This document shows, in pieces, positions 7,148 through 14,313 of a stretch of DNA of 64,000 nucleotides. Below the pieces are notes generated by a model, which did no database searches, was not told where the DNA came from, and saw only the letters and a list, made by a program, of their open reading frames with translations. Position 1 is the stretch's first letter. The number at the start of each line of letters is the position of its first letter. The DNA is from Oscillospiraceae bacterium. GTDB taxonomy: Bacteria; Bacillota; Clostridia; Oscillospirales; Ruminococcaceae. The stretch is taken from contig WRLG01000012.1 of assembly GCA_009777725.1 (NCBI GenBank), positions 20,631-84,630 of the forward strand, written 5' to 3'. A program made the translations under genes and the position numbers.

Positions 7148-8155
7148 ATGGGAGCGAATATTATACTTTACGGTCCTCCGGGGACAGGTAAAACCTATAA
7201 CACGGTAGCATATGCCATATCCATCATTTACGGTCGTCCCGTCCGCGAGGTAATGAGGGACAGCTACGATGAACTGCTTGAAAAGTATCATGCTTTGAAA
7301 ACTCTTTACGGGCAGATTGAGTTTACCACTTTCCACCAGTCCTTCGGTTACGAGGAATTCGTGGAGGGTATTAAGCCGATATTTTTGCAGGTTATGAACG
7401 AGAAGGGCGAGCGAACCCGTAAGGAAGAGATGATTTACAAGGTTGATGAGGGGGTTTTTAAGCGGTTTTGCACCGAAGCCTCTAAAAATCCCGATGAAAA
7501 ATTCGTCTTTATCATAGACGAAATTAACAGGGGAAATGTTTCTAAAATTTTCGGTGAAATGATTACCGTTATCGAGCCCACGAAAAGGCTTGGGCAGGCG
7601 GAAGCCGCAACGGTTAAGCTTGCGTATTCGCAGGAGATGTTCGGCGTTCCCGAAAATATCTATATAATCGGTACGATGAACACCGCTGACCGCTCCATCG
7701 CCATGCTTGATACGGCTCTGCGAAGGCGGTTTGACTTCGTGGAAATGCTTCCGAATCCCGATTTGCTGGAGGGCGTAGTGGTCGAGGGGATTGATATACG
7801 CCAGCTTATGTCAAAGATTAACAAAAGGGTCGAAATTCTCGTTGACCGTGACCATACTATAGGACACGCCTACTACATGCAGCTGAGAAGCCGCCCCACG
7901 CTGGCGGTGCTGGCGCACATATTTAAAAATGCAATTATCCCTCTGCTTCAAGAATATTTCTATGACGATTATGAAAAAATCCGCCTTGTTCTGGGAGATA
8001 CCAACAAGGATGAAAACGAGCAATTTGTAAGGGTTACGGCTATTGACTACGCGCAGATTTTCGGCGCGAAAGCGGAGCTTTACCTTGAAAATGACGAAGT
8101 ATACACAATCAATAACGCCGCCTTTGCCAACATAAACTCATACCTTAAAATATAA
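7148..8155 (+). CDS. mcrB: McrB-like AAA+ GTPase, without N-terminal DNA-binding domain
   Basis: AAA+ motor of the McrB clade: Walker A GPPGTGKT (9-16), the clade signature TFHQSFGYEEFVEG (61-74), Walker B FIIDEINRG (121-129), the McrB-type sensor GTMNTADRS (175-183), and the arginine stretch ALRRRF (190-195). In E. coli McrB, this domain hydrolyses GTP and moves McrC along methylated DNA. The protein is only 335 residues and begins right at the first strand of the motor, so the methyl-DNA recognition domain of classical McrB is absent. ATG 7148 has AAAGGGG upstream. mcrC follows after about 50 bases. Confidence 0.93.
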   Translation: MGANIILYGPPGTGKTYNTVAYAISIIYGRPVREVMRDSYDELLEKYHALKTLYGQIEFTTFHQSFGYEEFVEGIKPIFLQVMNEKGERTRKEEMIYKVDEGVFKRFCTEASKNPDEKFVFIIDEINRGNVSKIFGEMITVIEPTKRLGQAEAATVKLAYSQEMFGVPENIYIIGTMNTADRSIAMLDTALRRRFDFVEMLPNPDLLEGVVVEGIDIRQLMSKINKRVEILVDRDHTIGHAYYMQLRSRPTLAVLAHIFKNAIIPLLQEYFYDDYEKIRLVLGDTNKDENEQFVRVTAIDYAQIFGAKAELYLENDEVYTINNAAFANINSYLKI

Positions 8156-8208
8156 TTGTCAATTAGATAATTGCAATTGTTAACTGTTAATTGGAAAGAG
8201 GTGGTTTT

Positions 8209-9423
8209 TTGAGCAACAAGCTGCGTTATACCATTACCGAAAGAGAGTGCTTCGTGCGGGGCGGACACTCGGACGACCCGCATATTATCCCCTTGGATGA
8301 GCAAAGCTTCGACCGCTTGGAGGACTTCGGAAGTACGGAAAAATTCTCGGTAATCTACAAATTCAAGCTTTCCGATGGCAGGGACGCATTGCGTTCCCGT
8401 CATTATACGGGCGCAATCGTCCTAAAGGACGGCACTATGATTGAGATTTTGCCGCAGTTTTCCCGCGATTCGGATGAAAATGCCGTGTTCTCAAAAGCGA
8501 CTATACTTCAAATGCTTAGGGAGATGAACGAAACGCCCGTAAAACATGTAGACGAGCTTTATTTTAAAAAGGAACAGCTGAACCTATTTGAAATTTTCGT
8601 CAGAATGTTTGCCGAGGAAGTAACCGATATAGTGCGGAACGGGTTAAAGATGGCTTACGTCCCTTACCGCGGCAACGAGATGTTTGTCAAGGGAAAGACG
8701 ATTTATCATATACACGCTAAGAAAAATTTCGCCCATAAGGAAAGATTTTTCGTTGAATATGATGTCTTTAGCGTAAACAGGGCTGAAAACAGGCTCATTA
8801 AATCAACCCTGCTGTTGCTTGATAAGCTGTCTACAAACAGGCTGAACAGGAAAATGCTCCACGCCCTTATACCCGAATTTGACGATGTTGAAAAATCCCT
8901 AAACTATAAAACCGATTTTGACGCAAATGTCTTAGACAGGAGCATGAACCGATATAATAACGCAATCAAATGGGCAAGGCTCTTTTTGCTGAACAGAGAA
9001 AGCTCAACCTTTTTCAACGGAGGCAAGGTTGCCTACGCGCTCTTGTTGCCGCTGGATAAAATTTTCAGCAGCTATATAGCGGCGGGGCTTCGGCACAGCA
9101 TCAATCGGAACAGGTATTATTTTATGACTCCCGATTCTATAAGCAATTCTATACGTAAAAGCGGAAAGGACGCATATAACGTCCCACTTCCCAACTTTTA
9201 TATTAAAAACAGATTTACCGGGGAGATAACGAACATTCGTTTCCGATTTACCAGTGCCGCCGACATTAATACAAAATACGACGGCGATGCAAAGGTTATA
9301 TTCCCTATAACCAAAACGCTCAACACCTCCGCCGACACGATGCCGGATAACCGCTTTTTACTTAACATGAATGAGGACGTAGACGAGGGGATTTCAATTC
9401 TAAAAAATTCTCTGTTCGGTTAA
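8209..9423 (+). CDS. mcrC: McrC-like subunit with atypical C-terminus
   Basis: About 404 residues. The N-terminal two thirds fit McrC: YTGAIVLKDGTMIEILPQF, then the helical NGLKMAYVPYRGNEMFVKGK and VNRAENRLIKSTLLLL blocks that contact McrB. The C-terminal 100 residues, where McrC carries a PD-(D/E)XK nuclease (a PD motif and a D-x-K pair), instead read DSISNSIRKSGKDAYN and RFTSAADINTKYDG; I find no D-x-K pair there in any frame. TTG 8209 is chosen because GAGGTG lies 5 bases upstream; TTG 8191 has no such site. The stop overlaps the end of the convergent YlbF-like gene by 4 bases. Confidence 0.85.
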   Translation: MSNKLRYTITERECFVRGGHSDDPHIIPLDEQSFDRLEDFGSTEKFSVIYKFKLSDGRDALRSRHYTGAIVLKDGTMIEILPQFSRDSDENAVFSKATILQMLREMNETPVKHVDELYFKKEQLNLFEIFVRMFAEEVTDIVRNGLKMAYVPYRGNEMFVKGKTIYHIHAKKNFAHKERFFVEYDVFSVNRAENRLIKSTLLLLDKLSTNRLNRKMLHALIPEFDDVEKSLNYKTDFDANVLDRSMNRYNNAIKWARLFLLNRESSTFFNGGKVAYALLLPLDKIFSSYIAAGLRHSINRNRYYFMTPDSISNSIRKSGKDAYNVPLPNFYIKNRFTGEITNIRFRFTSAADINTKYDGDAKVIFPITKTLNTSADTMPDNRFLLNMNEDVDEGISILKNSLFG

Positions 9424-9836
9424 CCGCAACCCGAGCAGGAGGAGCAACCGCCGCCGCCGCATCCCGAGGCGGGCTGTTCGGTCGGGCAGGTTTCGGGGTC
9501 TTCTCCGTTTGCCGAGCTTGTAATTATCATATTGATTTGCGAAAGCAGCGAATCAAGAGCATTTTTGGATTCGTTATATGCCGCCATGTTTTCATTCGCC
9601 ATAATATTTCCGTACAGGGACTTGATTTCGGAATCAAGCCCTTGTAATTTTTCTTGCTCCCTTTCCGTTTTTGACAATTCGGTGTTAAGCTCAATTCGCT
9701 TTAAATTAAACTCCCCTATAAGGTCTTGAAGCGCGCTGTCGCCATCGTTTTTCTCTTTCGCCGCTGTGTATTCGGAATAGCGCGGGTCTGCTTGAATGGC
9801 TTTACCCAATTCCCTTGTCATTTTAATAATATCCAT
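9420..9836 (-). CDS. YlbF/YmcA-family protein with Cys-rich tail
   Basis: A 138-residue helical protein of the Com_YlbF type: MDIIKMTRELGKAIQADPRY, then FNLKRIELNTELSK. In Bacillus, YlbF (RicF) works with YmcA and YaaT in an RNA-processing complex that carries iron-sulfur clusters. This protein ends in CPTEQPASGCGGGGCSSC plus SGCG, six cysteines in 22 residues, which suggests metal or iron-sulfur binding; that is inference. ATG 9836 is preceded by AAGGAG. It ends against mcrC (4-base convergent overlap) and is followed upstream by a ComFB-like gene. Confidence 0.85.
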   Translation of the reverse strand: MDIIKMTRELGKAIQADPRYSEYTAAKEKNDGDSALQDLIGEFNLKRIELNTELSKTEREQEKLQGLDSEIKSLYGNIMANENMAAYNESKNALDSLLSQINMIITSSANGEDPETCPTEQPASGCGGGGCSSCSGCG

Positions 9837-9925
9837 AATTATGCACTCCTTAACAAATAATACCTAAGACCTGTGCAATCCAAGGGGAGCACAAGCCCTG
9901 TGTTAATAATATTCTGCCAAAAACA

Positions 9926-10183
9926 CTAGCTTTTATGCGGCTTTTCGGTGACTATAGAGATTGATTTGGCAATTTGAACGTCAATATCAATTAAATTTTG
10001 CTGATTCAAAATGCCGGCTCGGCTGTAAAGCTCGCCGGTTTCGCTGTTGCTGTATTTGGGAGCAAGCGAATTTAGGGAGCGCGCCGTCATATCATTCACA
10101 CACTTTTCGCATTTACAGCAATCCATGCCCCTCAAAAGCGCGTCAAGACGCTCCCGAACTACATCCTCCATAACATTTTTCAT
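9926..10183 (-). CDS. ComFB-like (late competence development) protein
   Basis: An 85-residue protein: MKNVMEDVVRERLDALL, then the cysteine block CCKCEKCVNDMTARSLN. This matches the ComFB family, small proteins with a conserved CxxC-type cluster found in the comF operon of Bacillus and widely elsewhere, of unclear biochemical role. AAGGAAA lies upstream of ATG 10183. It sits 17 bases downstream of the cellobiose epimerase gene in the same direction and just upstream of the YlbF-like gene; both short proteins are Cys-containing. Confidence 0.85.
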   Translation of the reverse strand: MKNVMEDVVRERLDALLRGMDCCKCEKCVNDMTARSLNSLAPKYSNSETGELYSRAGILNQQNLIDIDVQIAKSISIVTEKPHKS

Positions 10184-10200
10184 GGCAAAAATTTCCTTTC

Positions 10201-11397
10201 CTAAACTTTAAACTCTCGCTTTAACACTTCAACGCACATACGTCCGTTATGATAAGGGCATTTCCACGTACCCGCCATCCGCGCCGTTTTGGGATTTCCG
10301 TCAAACCCTACGCTGTCATGCCATTCGGATAAGGGGCGTTTATCAATTTGAACATTTTTGATATATTCCCAAACGCGCAAAGCCGCGTCAAGATACCTAA
10401 GCTCCCCGCTTTGCTCATACGCGTTAATAAACCCGACGACGCTTTCGGCTTGAACCCACCAAACCCTTGTTTTATCAATTTCAGAGCCGCACCGCTCGTT
10501 GTTTACGGCATCGTTTTCAAACGCTGTTTCGAGAATATTCTGAGCAATTAACAGCCCTCTCTCTCGCCATTCGTCGATTAACGCTTCATTTTCCAAGACC
10601 TTGCAGGCGCGGTCGATTAGCCAAGCCGCCTCAATATCATGCCCATAGGAGTGAACATCGCCTAAAACCCTCATATCCCGCGTGAAAAACACAAACAGCT
10701 TATTATCCTTTTCGTCAAACAGCTTTTCCTTTGTGAGCTTCAGCAGAAAATAGACCCGCTCTGCAATATCTTGCCGATTTGAAGCGGCGTATAAAACCGT
10801 ATAGGCTTCTATAAGGTGCAAAACGGTATTCATCGTTTTTTCAGCCGTAATGCCGTTTTCGGAGAGCTCATCATTTAAACAAAGCTTAAAATCAGCCGAG
10901 AACGAATCCCCGTAAGAGATTTCATCGGAACATTTTTTTTCGACAACGTCAAACAATTCAAGCGCAAGCTCTAAGGCTTCGGCATCCTTGCTTGCCTCAT
11001 AATAAGCGCACAGCGCGTATATGGCAAACGATTGGCAATAAGTATATTTCCTGTCGTCCGTGACTTGTCCGTCATGGCTCATCATCCAGTAAACGCCGCC
11101 GTTTTTTTCGTCTAAGCATTTGTTTTTGACAAACTCGTAAGCATGGCGAGCGTTTGAAAGGTTGCTCTCTCCCCCTATAATGCTATAACAAGATGAATAA
11201 AACCAAAGGATTCGAGAAGTTAAAACAAGACCCTTGTCCGCTTTTTTGTCAACAGCAAGCTCGCTGTCAACATATCCGTAAAACCCTCCGTATTCATCGT
11301 CCCTAAGCTTATCCCAAAAGGGAATGAGCCGTTCGGTAAGTTCTTGTTTACATTCGAATTTTAGGGTTTTTATGATGTTTTGAGTATTATGAGCCAT
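10201..11397 (-). CDS. Cellobiose 2-epimerase (AGE family)
   Basis: About 398 residues, an (alpha/alpha)6-barrel of the N-acylglucosamine 2-epimerase family. Cellobiose 2-epimerase converts cellobiose to glucosyl-mannose for phosphorolysis. The match is specific: IPFWDKLRDDEYGGFYGY, KADKGLVLTSRILWFYS, YGHDIEAAWLIDRAC, RVWWVQAESVVGFINAY and CPYHNGRMC all follow the R. albus enzyme as I remember it, including the barrel histidines in YGHD and CPYHN. ATG 11397 has GGAGGG 7 bases upstream, better than the longer possible starts. Fits the cellulose theme with the GH5 enzyme at 55.8 kb. Confidence 0.92.
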   Translation of the reverse strand: MAHNTQNIIKTLKFECKQELTERLIPFWDKLRDDEYGGFYGYVDSELAVDKKADKGLVLTSRILWFYSSCYSIIGGESNLSNARHAYEFVKNKCLDEKNGGVYWMMSHDGQVTDDRKYTYCQSFAIYALCAYYEASKDAEALELALELFDVVEKKCSDEISYGDSFSADFKLCLNDELSENGITAEKTMNTVLHLIEAYTVLYAASNRQDIAERVYFLLKLTKEKLFDEKDNKLFVFFTRDMRVLGDVHSYGHDIEAAWLIDRACKVLENEALIDEWRERGLLIAQNILETAFENDAVNNERCGSEIDKTRVWWVQAESVVGFINAYEQSGELRYLDAALRVWEYIKNVQIDKRPLSEWHDSVGFDGNPKTARMAGTWKCPYHNGRMCVEVLKREFKV

Positions 11398-11474
11398 CGC
11401 TGAACCCTCCAATATAGCGTTATATTTGATTAAAATGATTGACATAGCAATTGCAAGGGGGTATAGCTCCCCCC

Positions 11475-12758
11475 TCAAATCAACTTATTAACCACCAACC
11501 CCGTAACCAGCTTCGGATAAAAATATGTTGATTTCTGCGGCATTTTTTCACCTGCCGCGGCAACATCGCTGATTTCGGAAACCTTAGTCGGGTTCAGTAT
11601 AAACGAGCAATCCGCGCCGTCAATATCAACAGCTGTTAAAGCCTCAGATAAAACACGCGTATATATCAAATTTTTCTGATTCGCCATATTTTCCTTATCA
11701 ATGCCGAAGATGCGCTCCAGCACCAAATTGTGAAGCACCGACACATCAAGCCCGCAGTAAGCGTCAGACATGTTTGGCAGTAAATCCTTGACGGCATTTT
11801 CGGCTTTAAGTGTCATAATATGGCACTTACCCGCGCCCGTATAAAGTGCGAACGCTTTTTTACCGCCTGCATAAAGCGCGTCAAGCTCCGTTTTCATGCT
11901 GCTCTCGTCGGGCGTTTCTTTAATGTCAAAATACGGCTTGCAACCGTCCAATATTTTATTAATATCAAAGCCTTCAAGGTTGCGGACGATTCTGTGGGTA
12001 GGGAATACGACAAGCCCGGCGTTTTCCATGTCAACCAGCATCATCATCATATGCCCGCTCAAATCACCCTGTGAAGCCGCGCCCTTTTCGCATAAGTGCT
12101 TATGAAAATTAAGGGCAGTTTCATATCGGTGATGCCCATCGGCGATATAGATTTTCTTATCCGTGAAAGCATTTGTCAGATTTTCAATAACGCCGGAATC
12201 GGTAACTCTCCACATATTGTGAACCGTTCCGTCGCCATCGGTTACGCTCAAATCGGGTTCACCTTTTGAGCAACTATCAACAAGCGCGCTTACGGAGTTG
12301 TTTTCATCTTTATACAGAGAATAAATTTGACTGAAATTGCAGTTTGTTTCGCTCATAAGATTAAAGCGGTCGGTTTTTGCCTTAGAAAGGGTTTCTTCAT
12401 GCGGCAGAACAATCCCCTGCGAAAAATCCGTAAGCTTAACAAGGCAGACAAAGCCCTTTAAGCTCTTTTTCTCGCACAACGCCGTAAATTTCATTTCATA
12501 AACGTAAATACCGTCCTCGCCGTCTTGGGTTAACACGCCGCCGTCCGTCCATTCTTTAAGAAGCTTCCCCGCCTGAGCATAACGCTCATCTCCGCCTTGC
12601 GGAAGCTCCAAGCGGATAATATTGAGCGGATTTTTCGCTACATATTCTTCTCTTTGCTTAGGGGATATAATATCATAAGGAGGGCAAACAAGCGTATTCA
12701 AATCCCCCGCCTTCTCCGTGTTATAACGCAACCCTTTAAATCCTCTTATTTCAGCCAT
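11475..12758 (-). CDS. DUF1015 family protein
   Basis: About 427 residues beginning MAEIRGFKGLRYN, with VCPPYDIISPKQREEY, the acidic VLPHEETLSKAKTDRF block and the conserved IADGHHRYETAL motif. These are the hallmarks of DUF1015 proteins, thought to be related to the SerK/SbnI serine kinases of ParB-like fold; the role in Clostridia is not established to my knowledge. ATG 12758 is preceded by AAGGG; an in-frame TTG lies 18 bases further up. It follows the DNA methyltransferase gene by 24 bases and precedes the epimerase, so the three may be co-transcribed. Confidence 0.9.
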   Translation of the reverse strand: MAEIRGFKGLRYNTEKAGDLNTLVCPPYDIISPKQREEYVAKNPLNIIRLELPQGGDERYAQAGKLLKEWTDGGVLTQDGEDGIYVYEMKFTALCEKKSLKGFVCLVKLTDFSQGIVLPHEETLSKAKTDRFNLMSETNCNFSQIYSLYKDENNSVSALVDSCSKGEPDLSVTDGDGTVHNMWRVTDSGVIENLTNAFTDKKIYIADGHHRYETALNFHKHLCEKGAASQGDLSGHMMMMLVDMENAGLVVFPTHRIVRNLEGFDINKILDGCKPYFDIKETPDESSMKTELDALYAGGKKAFALYTGAGKCHIMTLKAENAVKDLLPNMSDAYCGLDVSVLHNLVLERIFGIDKENMANQKNLIYTRVLSEALTAVDIDGADCSFILNPTKVSEISDVAAAGEKMPQKSTYFYPKLVTGLVVNKLI

Positions 12759-12782
12759 AAAAAACCAACCCTTCAAATTTAA

Positions 12783-14246
12783 TTAAAATGTAAATTGCAG
12801 GGCATCATCATCTGCCTGTTCCGCTTTTTTGACTACATCAGTCGCGAGTGCAATTTTAATCCGCTCGCCGTCTAAGATTTGCTGAATTGTAACAATTTTA
12901 ATTTTATCAAATTTTGTAAACTCGTTACTGTATAAGCCCGCTTGCGCCGCCTCGCTTCGCATATCCTTTGTCGGTTCGTTCAGCGTGATAAAAACCCCCG
13001 CCGCCGCATTCTCCCGCTCTATTACGCCCCTAAAATCCCGAATCAGTGCAGAGCCGACTTTGCCTGATTTAACCGAGAATAAAACATCTCTGTATTTATT
13101 AGGGCTTTCAAGTATGCGAACCGTCCCGTCTATGCCGTAATCTTTGCCTTTTTTAATGTTAATCATTGCCTTATTGTTTGAATAGGTAAGAATAGCCCAT
13201 TTTTCAAATTCTTTACGAAGCCTGTCGTCTTTTTTCAGCGAAAGTGCCTTGGCTGAATCTAAATCTTTCGGAATACCGCTGACTTCAATATTATCCGTCA
13301 CAGCCGCCCCATATGCTTCCGACAATCGTTTTTCAATTAAAGATATACTTTGATACGTTATATCAATACCAATCCATCGCCGATTAAGCTTCTCAGCAAC
13401 AGCGACAGTCGTCCCGCAGCCGCAAAATGCGTCAAAGACCAAATCACCCTCGTTGCTGGACATTTTTATAATACGCTCCAATAATGCCTCCGGCTTTTGA
13501 GTCGGATAACCCAATCGCTCTTTAGACTGAGAATTTAATAATGCTATCTGCCAAACATCATTATCCCGAACCCCCTTTTCATCAACAGATGTTATAAACA
13601 CATCATCGCCTTTTACTCTGGTATGATAATTTTGCTTACGTTTCAATGATTTATCCGTATAAGAAGTATAAGGCTCGTTAAATGTATACTCGGCGGATTT
13701 GGTATAAAAAAATATGGTATCGTGCATCCGTTGAAGTCTCTTTGCCTTACCCGTCCAACGCCTGTAATGCCAAATAATCTCATTCACAAATTTTCCGCCG
13801 CTTTTGCAAAACACCGCATCCAAAACGACCTTCAAATAATGCCCGACAGTCGGGTCGCAATGCAGATAGAAACTTCCTGTTGGCTTTAAAACCCTATGAA
13901 TTTCATTCACACGCAAAGCCATAGAAACTAAATATGACATCAAACTTCCCTTACCCAAAATTTGGCAAAACCCCATAATCAAATCAGAAACAGACTTATC
14001 AAAAACCCCGCCTTGATTTAGGCAAATTTCGCTGTATTCAGCTTCAGCGCGAGAGTTCCATTCCCAAGTGTCAACAAAAGCCGTTGCCTGTGCTTTGTCC
14101 TCTGCGCCTATGTTGTTATAGATTTGGTTATAATCTCGTTTTGAATTAAACGGCGGGTCAATATAGCATAAATCAATACACTCATTCGGTATAGATTTAC
14201 GCATGATGTCTAAATTATCGCCATAGAAAAGTTGATTCTTACTCAT
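12783..14246 (-). CDS. Beta-class DNA methyltransferase with C-terminal nuclease-like domain
   Basis: A 487-residue protein. Motif IV is DPPF (30-33), followed by a target-recognition region, and the AdoMet motif FDAFCGCGTT (271-280) comes after it, giving the beta-class order of N6-adenine/N4-cytosine methylases. The tail (about 345-470) reads FEKWAILTYSNN, KGKDYGIDGTVRI, LFSVKSGKVG, then VFITLNEPTKDMRSEA, a restriction-nuclease-like (Mrr type) fold found fused to this methylase family; the expected Q-x-K is S-V-K here, so cleavage activity is doubtful. No separate restriction or specificity gene is adjacent. Whether it is a solitary methylase or a single-chain system is open. Confidence 0.88.
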   Translation of the reverse strand: MSKNQLFYGDNLDIMRKSIPNECIDLCYIDPPFNSKRDYNQIYNNIGAEDKAQATAFVDTWEWNSRAEAEYSEICLNQGGVFDKSVSDLIMGFCQILGKGSLMSYLVSMALRVNEIHRVLKPTGSFYLHCDPTVGHYLKVVLDAVFCKSGGKFVNEIIWHYRRWTGKAKRLQRMHDTIFFYTKSAEYTFNEPYTSYTDKSLKRKQNYHTRVKGDDVFITSVDEKGVRDNDVWQIALLNSQSKERLGYPTQKPEALLERIIKMSSNEGDLVFDAFCGCGTTVAVAEKLNRRWIGIDITYQSISLIEKRLSEAYGAAVTDNIEVSGIPKDLDSAKALSLKKDDRLRKEFEKWAILTYSNNKAMINIKKGKDYGIDGTVRILESPNKYRDVLFSVKSGKVGSALIRDFRGVIERENAAAGVFITLNEPTKDMRSEAAQAGLYSNEFTKFDKIKIVTIQQILDGERIKIALATDVVKKAEQADDDALQFTF

Positions 14247-14313
14247 AACGAAATCCCTTAAATATTTTTATAAAGTCAAGCAACTCTCCATATATAGAGT
14301 GTCAAGACAATTA

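Noticed and set aside
6965..7336. Minus-strand 123-codon frame over the mcrB start
   Set aside because: Mostly antisense to mcrB. Its last 27 residues look mildly protein-like but there is no start or ribosome site to support them.
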